In this document: piece by piece, positions 9,916 through 21,206 of the stretch | Layout of the letters: every line of letters starts with the position of its first letter | How positions within the stretch are numbered: the stretch's first letter is position 1 | Position numbers and translations under genes: made by a program | Notes under the pieces: generated by a model | The model's input: only the letters and a program-made list of their open reading frames with translations | Databases searched by the model: none | What the model was told of the DNA's origin: nothing | Assembly: GCA_008729055.1 (NCBI GenBank) | Contig: SDUX01000006.1 | Coordinates: forward strand, 2,654,842-2,718,841 | From: Pyropia haitanensis | Taxonomy: Eukaryota > Rhodophyta > Bangiophyceae > Bangiales > Bangiaceae | Length of the DNA: 64,000 bases | Direction: 5' to 3'

Positions 9916-11667
9916 GCGCGGGCGGGCGGGGAGAGGGGTGGGGGTGGGGGTTGGGGGGGGGGGGGGGGGGTGAGGTTGGCGGTGGGGGGAAAGGGTGGGA
10001 GTGGGAGGGGGAGTGGGATTGAGAGTGCGCGACAGGGGGGGGGGGGGGGAGGGGGGTGGCCGTGCCGGCCGCCCGTCCACGCGGCATGGAATTTTTTTTT
10101 TTTTTTTTTTTCGGTCGCTGCTGCCGTCGCGGTGGAGGGGAGCGGCGTCTGGTGGGGCGGGCGTGGACGGCCGCGGCGGCTGTGCGGGCGTTGGCGTGGC
10201 GGTGGCCGCCGCCGCCGCCCTTGGCCGCTGCCACGCCGCCGCACGCGCCATCCCCCCCACGCACCCACCCCCTCCCCGGTCGACAGGTACCGCCCGTCCG
10301 CCCGCGGCGGCGGGTCCCCCCGCCGTGCGGTCGCCTCGCACAGGGCGGCGTGGCGCCGCTCCCCCCCCCCCCGCGCGCACCTGACAGCACCCCCCCTCCC
10401 TCGCCGTCGGCGGCCGCCGTGGGTGGCTGCCGCCGCCGCCACCACCGCCACCACCGCCACCGCCACCGCCGCCGCCGCCGTCGCCGCCGCCACGAGCGGC
10501 GGCCGCCTCGTCCACAGCCGCGGCGGCCGCCGGGGGGGGGGAGGGTGCGGCTGCCGCCGCGTGGGTGGCTCTCGCGTCGGCGCCCGGCGGTGCCACGGCG
10601 GGTGGGGGTGGCGTTGGAAAGGGGGGGGGGGGGGGTGGAGCGCCGGGGGGGGTGCGCCGTCGCGGCGGTGTTCCACGGGTTGGGGCACGGAGTGGTCCCC
10701 GCTGGTGTGGGGTGGTGGTGTATGGACAGCACGGTGCGGTTTTTTTTGGGGGGGGGTGCAACGGGGGGGGTGCTCCCGTCGGTGCGGCGGGTACGGACCG
10801 CGGACGGCGTTTTGGGGGGGGGGGGGGGGCCGCGGTGGGAGCGGGCGGTGGAGGCGGAGGTCCGCACGGGTTGGCGGGCGATGGGGCGCCGCGCGGGGGG
10901 GGTGCGGGCGGCCAACGCGGGTGGCGGCTGCGGTTGGCGGCGTGCTGGGGATGGGCGCGCGGCGGGGGGGTGGGACCGCCGGTGATGGGGGGTGGGGGGG
11001 GGGGTGGACGCTCAGACGGTCGAGGGACGGCTGCCGCGCGTTTCGTCCAAGCCACCACAGCCAGAGGGGTTTGGGGGGGTCGACGACCCGTACCAGGCAC
11101 ACGGGCAGCCGCCCCCATCCCTGGCCGCGCCGTCGTTGCCTGGCTACAGACTCGCCCCCCCAGCCAAGCGCGTACGACCGACGACCGCCGCCACTGGCGG
11201 CCAGCGTCGCGCGGTGGCGTGGATTGGGGACCAGCCGCCGCCGCCGCGTCGGCGCGTCCCGCCTACCCCACCCACACACCCGACCGCCGCCACCGCCGCC
11301 GCCGCCGCTTCCCAAAAGGACGGCACCCGCCGCTCCCCCCCCCCCCCCCCCCCCCCCCCTTCCCGCCTCAGCCCGTCTGGCCGACCGTGTCCTCCCGCCC
11401 GCCCGCGTCGGCAGCACGCTCCGCGTCGCCGCCGGCGCGCGCGTCGCGCGCGTGTCCCCCCCGCCCGCTGGCGTGGCGCGCCGCCCCGCGCCGCGCCGCG
11501 CGGGACGGCCCGCCGCCCCCGCGGGCGGCCGCGTCGGCCGCCGCCTGCCGCGGGTGGCGACCGACCGCCGTTGGCCCGTGCGGGGGGGGGGTGGGCGTGC
11601 CGCCGGGGGGGGGGGGTGGCGGGAGCGGCGCGGGATCCACCCGGCCGCCGATCCGGCCGCGCACTTT

Positions 11668-11700
<33 letters not shown>

Positions 11701-12725
11701 AGAGGCCAAACCGGCGCGGAGGACCGAGCCGGCCGCGCCGCGATCACACACCACACGGGTGCAACGGGGCGGGGGGCGCGTTGGCGGGAAAAAAACGACC
11801 ACTGGACACGGCGGATCGGGCGGCCACCCCCCCCCCCACCCCCCCCCCCCCCCCCCCCCCCCCCCACCACGCCTGACCCTGCGGGAAGGGGGCGGGAGGC
11901 AGAATCCGCCAACGGCGTGGCCACCGGCCCGCCCGTCCAGTTTAAAATTCAAGCAGAGCGGGGCTCTGGTGGGCGGCCCCAGGACGGGACCGCCCCGGCC
12001 GGTACCCCCCACCCGCGAGACTGCCAGCGCGCCCGACGCCGCGGCGGGGTCTTCCCCCCCCCCCCCCGCGGCGGCGGCACCGCGGCGCCCCCCCCCCCCC
12101 TCAACGCCCCTGCACGGGAGGAGGCGTGGCGTGACCCCCCCCCCCCCTTGCAACAGCAGCGGTGGCGGCGGGGCCCGTGCCGCCGCCACGCCGCCGTCGC
12201 ACGCGCCCGCGCGCGGCCGGCGTGCCCGTCCGTACCCGACCACCCCCCCGCGCGGCGGCCACGGCGCGACGGCCGGCCGCCGGCGCGCGCGGCGGCAGCC
12301 AGAACCCCCCCCCCCCTCCAGCGGCACTTTGGTGGGCGGTACCGCCGCCCCTAGGCTATCCCGCCGCAGACCTGTACGTCCCCGCCTCTGGCACGGCGTG
12401 TGCTCCTCATCCGCCCCTCCGGCACCCACCGACGACGCGGCGCTCGCACGGCTGTTGGATCCCCCCCACCCCGCTCTCTGTTCCTGCCGCCGCGCTGCTC
12501 CATCCTTTCGCCGTCCACCCTCCTCCCACCCTCCCACCCAACCGCCCTCCCACCGTCGCCCCCATTCCCGACCCCCACCTCCCCCCCGCCAGTTTCTCCC
12601 CTCTCTATCGAGCGTCACCCCCCCCCCCCCCCCCCCGCCCCGACCCCCTTCTCCCATCCTCCTTCCCCCCCCCCCCCCGCCTCCCCGCGACGCCCCGCGC
12701 TCCGCTGCTGCTCCCCAAGCCTCCA
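9916..12725. repeat. Intergenic low-complexity tract with T20 and A30 runs
   Basis: A 2.8-kb stretch with no recognisable gene. It contains long G- and C-runs, (CCACCG)n/(CCG)n repeats at about 10430-10500, a T20 run at 10092-10111 and an A30 run at 11669-11698. The opposite polarity of the T and A tracts could mark two retroposed tails, but no element body is recognisable. The end is the promoter and 5' UTR of the Rho GTPase gene. Confidence 0.5.
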
Positions 12726-14143
12726 ATGGCGTCGGACGCGGCGCGCGTCAAGACCGTCCTCGTCGGCGACGGCAGCGTCGGCAAGACGTGCATGCTCTTC
12801 TCCTACTCACAAAACGAGTTTCCCCGCGAGTACGTGCCGACCGTCTTTGACACCTACTCGGCGACGGTGTATGTGGATGGGGTGCCACGAAGTACGTTCC
12901 TCTTCTTTTTCTTTGCCGTTGGCTACTGGGCGGGGGAGGGGGGGGGGTGAGGGAGGAGGGGCGCGGCAGGCAGGGGGGGGGGGGGGGGGCGGAAGTGGGG
13001 GGGTTGTTGGGGTGTGCGTGGGGTGGGCGCCCTCGGGCTCCACGGTTTTTTTTGTCAATGGAGAGGAGGCGCGGCGCGCGGCCGCCGTGCCGCCGCGGGC
13101 CCCGTCCCGACGGCCGCGCGCGTGTGCGCGCTGGCCGCCGGCGCGTCGTGCCGGCCCGGCGTGGCGGCGCCACCGCGGGGGGAGGGAGGCGCGGGGTGCG
13201 TGCCGTCGGGCGTCCGTCCCCCCCCCCCCTCCGAGGCCAGCCCACTGACGCGTCCCTGGTTGGCCCCGTGCGCCCTGCCTGACGCGGTTGGTGTGGGGTG
13301 GGCGGCTGCGTCACGTCTGGTTGGCCGCCCCGCCGCCCGTTCGCGCAGCGTTGGAGCTGTGGGATTCCGCTGGGCAAGAAGACTATGCAAAGTACGTGCG
13401 GCGACCTGCCGCGGCACTGCGGAGGTGTGGAGGGCTGCCGGGGGGGGGGGGGGGGGGTAGCGGGGGTTGAGGGGGGGGGGAGCGACGGCTACGCTGGTCC
13501 TGTGGGTGTGTTGGCGAGGGCACGACCGTGTCGTTGGGGACGGGACGACGGGGCCACAGGCAGGGGCGTCGCCCACCCATGCTCGTCTGGGTTTGTGGAG
13601 TTTCTGCCGCTGACCTCTCTCCACTCTCCGTGATCTGTCCCACCCCCGTGTTTTTGTTTGACCGTGCTGGTTGCGGCCCTTGCGACCTCGAACCATGTTG
13701 TGCCACCCTCCCCCCTTAATTTCGGCACGCTGTCCCTCAGGCTCCGGGCCCTTTCCTACCACGAGACAGACGTCTTCCTTCTCTGCTTCTCCCTCGTCCA
13801 CCGGGCCAGCCTCATCAACGTCACGTCCAAGTGGGCGCCCGAGCTGCGGCGCGCCAGCCCCGCCTCCACCGTCATCCTCGTCGGCACCAAGTCGGACCTC
13901 CGCACGGACCCGGCGGAGGTGGCCAAGCTCGCCAGCCGCCACACCACCCCCGTGTCGACCGCCGAGGGCCAGCGCGTCGCCCGCGCCATTGACGCCGCGT
14001 GCTACCACGAGTGCTCCGCGCTGACGCAGGACGGGCTCAAGGACGTGTTTGATGACGCCCTCCGGTTGACGCTCTACACGCAGGGGGGCGGGGGGGAGGG
14101 CAAGAAGCCGCCGCAGCCGGTCGGATGTTGCACCATCTCCTAG
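12726..14143 (+). CDS. Rho/Rac-family small GTPase; exons 12726-12891, 13349-13391, 13741-14143
   Basis: 203-aa Rho GTPase, a membrane-bound molecular switch for actin, polarity or trafficking. Motifs in order: P-loop GDGSVGKTC (G1), the effector region [12 protein letters not shown] (G2), DSAGQED (G3, with the catalytic Gln), TKSDLR (G4), and ECSALTQ (G5, spelled as in Rac and Cdc42). A shortened Rho insert lies between G4 and G5. The C-terminus is CCTIS, a CAAX-type box whose final Ser favours farnesylation, so lipid anchoring is expected. Both introns obey GT-AG with donors GTACGTTCC and GTACGTGCG and acceptors GCGCAG and CCTCAG. Phases 1 and 2 join codons cleanly into [21 protein letters not shown]. 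The partner-type gene upstream is RhoGAP-like. ROP, Rac and Cdc42 subtypes cannot be separated by eye. Confidence 0.96.
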
Positions 14144-16499
14144 GCTCGGAGCGGGGGAGTGGGCGGATGGGGAGGGGGAGTTGGAAAGGGGGGGGGGGGG
14201 GGGGGGGGTTGGGGCGGGAGTCTGTGGGAGAGTTGAGCGGGTGGGGGCGCGGGGGCTGTACCAAATTGGGTGGGGGGCTTGGGGAGGGGGGGGGGGGAGT
14301 GCGGGGCTTGTGGCTGGATATGGCGTGGTGGGTGGGCGGTGGTGGCGGGCGCGCCGCGCTGTGGCGGTCGCGGCGGGCGCCACCGCCGCGCGCGGGTGAG
14401 CAGAGCTCGGGTAATGCCAGTGTCAATCGTTTGTGCGTATTTTTTTTTTGTTTCTTCTCTCTCCCTTGTCCCGCAGCGCCACGCGTGGGAGCTGCGGTCG
14501 GGGCCCCTCGGCTCGGTCGGCGCCCAGGCCGCTAGGCGGCAGGGCCTAGCCGCCGATGGGCCTGCGCGTGTCCCCGTGGTACCCACGTTCCGTACGGCGG
14601 CGCGGGATGGGCGGCGCGGCCGCCGCTGCCGTCGCGCCGGCGGCGGTCCGCGCCGGCGCGCCACCGGCGTGGCCGCCGGCGACGGCCGCGCGCGCACGCG
14701 GCCAACGGCCGCTGGCGGGGGTGGGCGCCGCGGGCGGCGGCGGCGGCGGCGGCGGGGGTGACCGCGGCGGGCGGCGGTGGCTGCGCGGGTGACCGTGACG
14801 GGCGGGCGGTGGCGGCGGCAGGGGTGACGGCGGCGGGCACGGCTGGCCGCCGTTGTCGATGAAGACGGCGGCACGGGGGGCAGCGGCAACCGGGGCCGGC
14901 CGGCGGGAAGGGGCATCCGTGCGGCACACGCCGCGACAAGCCACCGGGCTGGCGGAGCCGCTGGTGCGGCGAAAAATACCGAAAATGTTTTTGAAGAACC
15001 GGTTACACCAGAGTCTGTTGAAACAAAAGGTGCATTGGTGCTGAGCGATTCGGTTCTCCGTTTGAAAGCCACGACACAATCGATTGATTTCCATGAACAT
15101 TTTGAGGAAGACAAAACGAAACATCTAGATTAGGGGCCCGCGAGAGGGAGCATCACGACGTCCCGGCGAGGTGTGTCCCTGCCGCCAAGCCTTCCAACGA
15201 CAGCCGAGGCCACTGAAAACGCAAGCTACCTGGTTCACCCCTCCTTCAAAGCACGGAACCAGTACAGCACAATTTTCGGTGCATGCCATCCGATCCTCCC
15301 CGTGCGCGCACACATCAGTGCAGACTTCCTCGCATGGTGTTTCGCGAGGTCTTCACGCAGCGTTCCACGTCAAGAAGTGCGCGCGGTAGCAGAGTATCCT
15401 CAAGAATCCCACTACTCTGCTACGCCTCGTAAAGGCTGCCCAGTTCTTGCTGCGTTTCAAACTGGGAGGGAGCTGAGTTGTTCAGGGCACGTGCGTATGC
15501 TGGAGGAGACATTACGATGCTGGTTCTGTGCGGCTATGGCATGCAAAGTGCCACAGCATGCACGCTGAGCAGACGGCGCCTAACAGCGTCTGAGAGCGTG
15601 GCCTCTTCGAGCAGTCTCTGTCGGGGGACCCTCGTTCTACAAACATTCTGTCAAAGTGCTCACGGGCAACAAAAAGTTTCCAACGAAAATGATTCAAACG
15701 CGCAAGGCTAACAGGAAAACTCATGGCATATTCATCGACCACTGGGTGACAACTTTGGCAAATGCTGACGTCACGCGCTGGGAAGAGAGAGTAACTTGTC
15801 TCGCGCCGAGATCAATTCCATCTGAGCGGATCTCACGCCCGTCCCCCCGTCTGTCTGGCCGCTGGTGTGTGGCGGCTGGCAGCCGGCGGCCGCCAGATCG
15901 GCCTGTGTGGTGGTCCGTCGTTGGCCCGGGCGAGCGCGTTTCGCTTCCGTGCCCCGCGGACGGCCATGCTGCGGCCGTGGTGAGGCGCTCGCGGTGGTGG
16001 TCGCTCGGCAACCCCCGCGCAACCTCCCGCCAAGAGTCGCCCACAGCTCTCCTGACGGGGTCGTCCACAGCTTCCCTGACGGGGGCTGTCTGTGGCCAGT
16101 CGCGCTTGGGTGCTCAGATCGCATCGTGTGGTCGGCCACCCCCCATTGCCAGAATGCCATTGCCGAGGGGGGGGGGGGGAGGACAGGGTTGTTGACGGCG
16201 GCGGCTACCTCCCGCGCAACTCCCCGCACCAGCGTCGGCACCTGCCCTGGGTCGGCCACCGGTTCTTCAGCGCCCTCCCGCCCGCAGCCCCGCCACTGCC
16301 GCACGCACACGCCTGCGTCGTCGACGCGTGTGGGTCTCTGCTGATCCGCCGCCCCCCCCCCTCACCCCCCCCCCCCCCCACCCACCTGCCTGACCCGACC
16401 GGGACCCTGCCGCCCGTACCGCCCGCCGCGACGCTCGTCCCCTTCCCCCGTGCGCATCCCCCCCCCTCCGCGACCGTATTCCCCCCAACCCCTTTCACC
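14144..16499. other. Intergenic, with an AT-richer block at 14.95-15.85 kb
   Basis: 14160-14940 is GC-rich low complexity. 14950-15850 drops sharply in GC and holds only short ORFs with no motif I recognise. A purine/pyrimidine-biased, C-run-rich segment just before the PRK start (16350-16490) is probably its 5' UTR and promoter. Confidence 0.5.
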
Positions 16500-17807
16500 A
16501 TGGTCTCTGCGTTTGTGTCGGGCGCCGCGGGCGTGCGCTTTGGCGCCGCCCCTGCCCATGGCGCGCCGGCGGTGTGTGGTCAGGCGCGCGGCGCCTGGTC
16601 GGTGGGCGCCGCCCCCCGCCCCGCGACGCTGTGGATGCCCGCCGCCGCGTCGCGGTCGACGACGACGGTGATGAAGACCGAGATGGAGACGGCCACCGAG
16701 TGGGTGACGTGCCCCGGCGCGGAGCTGTCCCCCCACCATGCGGACGCCAAGATCTCTGCCGACGTCTCGCCCGTGATGGCGGCGAACAACATTGAGAAGC
16801 CGATGATTATTGGTGTCGCGGCCGACTCGGGCTGCGGCAAGAGCACGTTCCTCCGCCGCGTCAGCGGCATCTTTGGCACCAAGGTGTCGCAGGGCCACAC
16901 GCCGCAGGGCGACTTTATGACCGTCATTTGCCTGGACGACTTCCACACGCAGGACCGCAAGGGCCGCGCCGCCGCCAAGGTCACTGCCCTGGACCCGGTT
17001 GCCAACAACTTTGAGCTCATGTACCAGATGTGCAAGGCGCTCAAGGAGGGCAAGTCCATCATGAAGCCCATCTACAACCACGAGACGGGCCTGATTGACC
17101 CCCCGGAGCTGATCACCCCCAACCACGTGATTGTGGTGGAGGGCCTCCACCCCATGTACGACGCGCGCATGAAGGAGCTGCTGGACTTTACCGTCTACCT
17201 CGACCTGTCGGATGAGGTCAAGATTGCGTGGAAGATCCAGCGCGACATGGCCGAGCGCGGCCACACGCTGGACAACATTCTGGCGTCGATTGAGTCTCGC
17301 CGCCCCGACTTTGAGGCGTACGTTGACCCGCAGAAGCGGGACGTGGACATGGTCATGCAGATCCTTCCCACCAACCTCATCCCCGACGATACCGAGAAGA
17401 AGGTGCTCCGCGTGCGGATGCTGCAGAAGGAGGATACGGCTGTGGACGCGGTGTACCTGTATGACGAGGGCTCCACCATTGACTGGGTGCCGTGCGGGAA
17501 GAAGCTGACCTGCGGCTACCCGGGCATCAAGTTCCACTATGGCCCCGACACGTACTTTGACAACGAGGTGAGCGTCCTCGAGGTGGACGGCAACTTTGCC
17601 AAGCTGGAGGAGATGATCTACGTGGAGACCCACCTGAACAACACGTCGACCAAGTTTTACGGTGAGATGACCCAGCAGCTGCTCAAGAACCCCAACGCGC
17701 CGGGCTCCACCAACGGCACCGGCCTGTGCCAGGTGCTGATTGCGCTCAAGATGCGCGAGATGTACGAGAAGATCACGGGGCGCAAGGTGCTGCCCAACGC
17801 TGCCTAG
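16500..17807 (+). CDS. Phosphoribulokinase, chloroplast precursor
   Basis: 435-aa single-exon enzyme that phosphorylates ribulose 5-phosphate to ribulose 1,5-bisphosphate with ATP, the committed step of the Calvin-Benson cycle in the stroma. The mature part begins near residue 95 (EKPMIIGVAADSGCGKST). It shows the P-loop with the first regulatory Cys, then VICLDDFH with the second, the PIYNHETGLIDPPE substrate region, EGLHPMYD, and the C-terminal Cys pair in WVPCGKKLTC. It resembles plant PRK almost end to end. The first two Cys are 32 residues apart against 39 in spinach, so the redox loop is shorter. The first 90 residues are Ala/Arg/Ser-rich with a Phe near the start (MVSAFVSG), like a red-lineage plastid transit peptide. 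The ATG follows a TTTCACC context. The 3' neighbour is convergent RRP4. The call is very secure. Confidence 0.98.
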   Translation: MVSAFVSGAAGVRFGAAPAHGAPAVCGQARGAWSVGAAPRPATLWMPAAASRSTTTVMKTEMETATEWVTCPGAELSPHHADAKISADVSPVMAANNIEKPMIIGVAADSGCGKSTFLRRVSGIFGTKVSQGHTPQGDFMTVICLDDFHTQDRKGRAAAKVTALDPVANNFELMYQMCKALKEGKSIMKPIYNHETGLIDPPELITPNHVIVVEGLHPMYDARMKELLDFTVYLDLSDEVKIAWKIQRDMAERGHTLDNILASIESRRPDFEAYVDPQKRDVDMVMQILPTNLIPDDTEKKVLRVRMLQKEDTAVDAVYLYDEGSTIDWVPCGKKLTCGYPGIKFHYGPDTYFDNEVSVLEVDGNFAKLEEMIYVETHLNNTSTKFYGEMTQQLLKNPNAPGSTNGTGLCQVLIALKMREMYEKITGRKVLPNAA

Positions 17808-18030
17808 ACCGTGACTGTCTCTGGCGTCCGTCCACCTTTCCTCCCCGTCTTTTATTTTTTGAGTGCGCGTGTCTGTGCCTGTCCTCCCGTGTCCCCGAAA
17901 TTGGACAAAACGTAAGAAAAAAGAAAGGAGCCCGTCGGCCCCAGCCGCCCCCACACTCCGCCCCACCCTTGTCGCTTGGTCTGTACACAGCCGGGCGTTG
18001 GGACGTACACGTAGGGGATACTCCTCTCCT

Positions 18031-19041
18031 CTAAGCCACGTCTCGCCGCTCCCTCGCGGACGCGGTAATCAGTTCCACAACTGCTGGCCGGCTCATGTCC
18101 GCCACGTCCACGCCCGCCGCCTCGGCAGCGTCCACCACGTCCATGATGGTGGCCGCGTGGATGGCCACAAACTGCTGGTCCAGCGCCGCGATAGCGTTGC
18201 GGACGCGCGCAAGCGTCAGCCGCACCTCTGGCCCCATCTCCACGTCGGCGGCGGCGCCCGCGGCGGCCGCGTCCTCCCCGTCGGCGCCCGCCCCCGCCGT
18301 GGCCGGCCCGTCGGCGTCGTCGTCCATGGCGTCACGGGCGGCGCCGCGGCCGCCCGCCGGGTCGGTCGGGCTCAGCCAAATGTACCCATTGTTGCCGAGG
18401 ATGGCCCACACGCCCGCGCCGAGCAGGTGAAAGTGCTTTTTGGAGCGCTTGACCAGCGCGGGCGCGACGACGACCAGCACCCCGCCCGTCAGCTTGCCAT
18501 ACTTGAGCGACCGCGTGTGGAGGGCGATCCCGCCGTCGTGGCGGAGCTCCTGCACTTCGGCCGACAGGAGGTCCCCCTCCGAGTAGAGGTCCCGCATGTT
18601 GCGCTCGTCCGCCGCCGTCCGCCGCCGCTGCACCCCGCCGGGCAGGTTGACCGCCGACAGCGCCAGCGCGGCGGTCTGCCGACCCGCCACGTCGCAACGC
18701 CACCGCTTGGCGGCAATGTCCAGCACCCGCGCAACGACCACGTCGCCCACTTCGGGGGCGTAGCGGGAGCGCAGCGGCGCGACGGCGACGAGCTTGTTGA
18801 TGCGCTTGACAACGCCGGTGAGCGTCGCGCGGAGGGCGCGGCCGTCGGCGGGGTTGACGCCGCCGCCACCCGCCGCGGCCGCGCCGCCGCCCGCCGCGAC
18901 GCCCGCCGGCGTCAGCGCCGTGCCGTGGCCGCGGAGGAAGCCCGACTCGACGGCGATGCCATCGCCGGTGACGACAACGGGCACGTGGGAGAGGTGGTCT
19001 GTCGACCGTGGGGGGGGGCGCACCGCGCGCGTCACTTCCAT
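18031..19041 (-). CDS. Exosome complex component RRP4 (EXOSC2)
   Basis: 336-aa cap subunit of the RNA exosome, which guides RNA substrates into the 3'-5' exonuclease complex in nucleus and cytoplasm. The N-terminal domain has VVTGDGIAVESGFLRGHGT. The S1 domain runs from RYAPEVGDVVVARVLDIA through the RRP4-typical SAVNLPGGVQRRR to LHTRSLKYGKL. A KH domain follows with the G-x-N-G signature in ILGNNGYIWLSP. The acidic Ala-rich insert (about residues 235-265) and a C-terminal helix complete it. The start is set at MEVTRAVRPPP: the frame is open upstream, but homology to other RRP4 proteins begins here. One exon. It is divergent from the SNM1 gene, with 339 bp between start codons, so a shared promoter region is likely. 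Confidence 0.96.
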   Translation of the reverse strand: MEVTRAVRPPPRSTDHLSHVPVVVTGDGIAVESGFLRGHGTALTPAGVAAGGGAAAAGGGGVNPADGRALRATLTGVVKRINKLVAVAPLRSRYAPEVGDVVVARVLDIAAKRWRCDVAGRQTAALALSAVNLPGGVQRRRTAADERNMRDLYSEGDLLSAEVQELRHDGGIALHTRSLKYGKLTGGVLVVVAPALVKRSKKHFHLLGAGVWAILGNNGYIWLSPTDPAGGRGAARDAMDDDADGPATAGAGADGEDAAAAGAAADVEMGPEVRLTLARVRNAIAALDQQFVAIHAATIMDVVDAAEAAGVDVADMSRPAVVELITASARERRDVA

Positions 19042-19380
19042 CCTGCCGGCCGGGGCGGGGAGGAGCGGGACCGGACAGACCACGGCGAGGGCCGTCGCGG
19101 ATAAACGACGGACCCTGCTCACCGGCGACGCGCCGCCCGTCCACGTCCCACCCCTGTTGATCCACCCCATTTCTTTCATGTCTCATCCATCTGCAGAGTG
19201 AAATTCATTCTGAGCCAAGTTTTTTTCGGCGGACTGTGTTGACGTTGCATCCGAGGCGGCCCGCCACGAGTCGCACGCTCCAGACCACTGCGGCCATGCC
19301 AAAGAGCCGTCCCCTTGCCCACGCTCCACCACTTGTCCGTCCCGATCCTGCTCCCCCCCCTCCCCCCATCCCTCTCCCCC
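19042..19380. promoter_or_regulatory. Shared upstream region of RRP4 and SNM1
   Basis: 339-bp gap between two divergent start codons. It is less GC-rich in the middle (19170-19240) than the genes on either side. I see no confident TATA box or known operator. The assignment rests on the divergent arrangement alone. Confidence 0.4.
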
Positions 19381-21055
19381 ATGGCCTCCCGCAAGCGCCC
19401 GCGGGGCGCCCCCCCCCCCCCCCCCCGGTCCATCCCCGTTCCCCCCTGCAAGCGGGTGCCCGCCACGTCCCTCGTTGTCGACCACTTTACGGCGCGCCCT
19501 CCCCCCCCCTGGGCGTCGGCCTTCCTCCTCACCCACTTCCACGCGGACCACTATGGGGGCCTCACCCGCTCGTGGGCGGCCGCCCGCATCTACGCCTCGG
19601 CCGTCACCGCCCGGCTGGTCGCGGCACGCATCGGCGTTGACGCGGCCTACCTCCGGCCGGTGCCCCTCGGCGTGCCGGTCCCCCTCGACGAGGAGCCCGG
19701 CGTGACGCTCACCGCCCTCGACGCCAACCACTGCCCCGGCGCGGTCATGTTCCTCCTTGTCGACGCCCGCGATGGCCGCGTCACCCTCCACAGCGGGGAC
19801 ACCCGCGCGGCGGCGGGGGCGGTGTGGGGGCCGGGCTCGCCGCTGTCGCGGGCGCCCCGCGTGCACGACCTGTACCTCGACACGACCTACTGCGACGCGC
19901 GGTACGCCTTTCCGCCGCAGGCGGCGGTGCTGCGGGCGGTGGCCGCGGCGGTGCGGGAGGCGGTCGCCGCGCCGGGCGCGCGGCCGCTGCTCCTCTTCCC
20001 GGCCTACACCATTGGGAAGGAGAAGGTGGTGATGGCCGCGGCGGCCGCGCTGGGCGTGCCGGTGCGGGTGGACGCGGCCAAGGCGGCCATCCTCCGCGCG
20101 TGTGACCTCCCCGACTTTGACCGCCTGTTTGTGATCAATGGGGGAAGCAGGGGGGCGGCGGCGGCGGCTGCGAGGCGAGGCACCGGCGGCGGCGGCGGCG
20201 GCGGCAGCAGCAGCAGCGGCGGTTGCGGCGGCCCGCCGTCCCCCATTCGGATGGTCCGCTGGGGCACCTTTTGCCGGTCGGGCGGCCGCCCTGACTGGGC
20301 CGCCATGCGGTCGCTGCTGGCCGCAGAGAACGCGGCCGCGGCGGCGGGCGGGTGGCCCCCCTTCAACTGCGCCGTCGGGTTTGTGCCCACCGGCTGGACG
20401 CACACGGGCGGGCCGCCTGGCGGGGGGGGGGCGGCGGGCAGACGGGGCGCCGCCGCGGCCGCGGCGCCCCCCCCCCCTCCCCCCCCTCCCGGCGGGCTCC
20501 CCCGCCTGGCCGAGGTCCGCTCCGGCGCGTGCCGCGTCCTGTCGGTGCCCTACTCGGAGCACAGCAGCTACACCGAGCTCCGCGGCTTTGTCGCCGCCCT
20601 CCGCCCGGACCGCATCATCCCGACGGTCAACAACCGGGGGCCCGCGGCGGAGGCGCGGCTGCTGGCGCACTTTCGGGGGCTGACGGGGGGGGGGGCCAAG
20701 CGCGCGTTTGTCGCCGCCCTCGGGGGGGGGGGGGGGGGGGCCGGCCCGCGCCCGCTGGGCGTGCCGCCCCGCGCGCTTGGGGCGCCACAACGGAGGGGGG
20801 GGGGGGGGGAGGGAGGACCCGCCGCCGGGGCGGCCACGGCGGCAGCGGCCGCCGCCGCCGACAATGACGATGGCGACGACGCGGTCATCGAGGTGGGCGG
20901 CGCAGCGCGGGTGTCGCCCCCGCTCGGCGGCGCGCCGCCCCCCGTGCCGCCGCCGCCGCCGCCGTCGCCGCCGACCCCCCCCCCCTCGACTCCATCTCAG
21001 ACGACGATGGCGCGGCCGGCGGCGACGGCGGCTGGGCTGGCGGGCCACCCCCGCT

Positions 21056-21090
<35 letters not shown>

Positions 21091-21206
21091 TGCCGCCGCT
21101 GCCGCCCGCGGGCGGCGGCGGCCTGTCCGGGGTGCCGACGGCGCCGCCGCCGCCGCACCAGGCGCTGCTGTCGTCCTACTTTGGGGGGGGCGGCCGGCGG
21201 CGGTGA
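19381..21206 (+). CDS. SNM1/PSO2-family DNA cross-link repair nuclease, C-terminus frame-shifted at a C-run
   Basis: Metallo-beta-lactamase/beta-CASP 5' exonuclease of interstrand cross-link repair. Motif 2 is THFHADHYGGL, followed by DANHCPGAVMFLL and the LHSGDTRA aspartate (usually GDFR). LDTTYCDARYAFP, LFPAYTIGKEKV and the DRMBL segment VPYSEHSSYTELRGF...IIPTVNN confirm the SNM1 branch. Poly-Ala/Gly and Pro runs interrupt non-core loops. The start ATG heads MASRKRPRGAPP, and an in-frame ATG at 19315 is possible. The frame then carries an acidic stretch with AVIEV (a SUMO-interaction-like motif). At an 11-C run near 20975-20985 the sensible frame moves by one base, giving DSISDDDG, a poly-Pro tract and a C-terminal QALLSSYFGG that fits a PCNA-interacting PIP box, with stop at 21204-21206. 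The original frame instead runs on unstructured to 22116. Confidence 0.9.

Noticed and set aside
9970..12850. 760-790-codon open frames upstream of the Rho gene
   Set aside because: They run through poly-Lys/poly-Phe from A and T tracts and poly-Gly/Pro from G/C runs. They only avoid stops by composition.
16362..17966. 534-codon minus-strand frame opposite PRK
   Set aside because: Shadow of the GC-rich third codon positions of PRK. It has Val/His/Leu-rich monotony and no homology.
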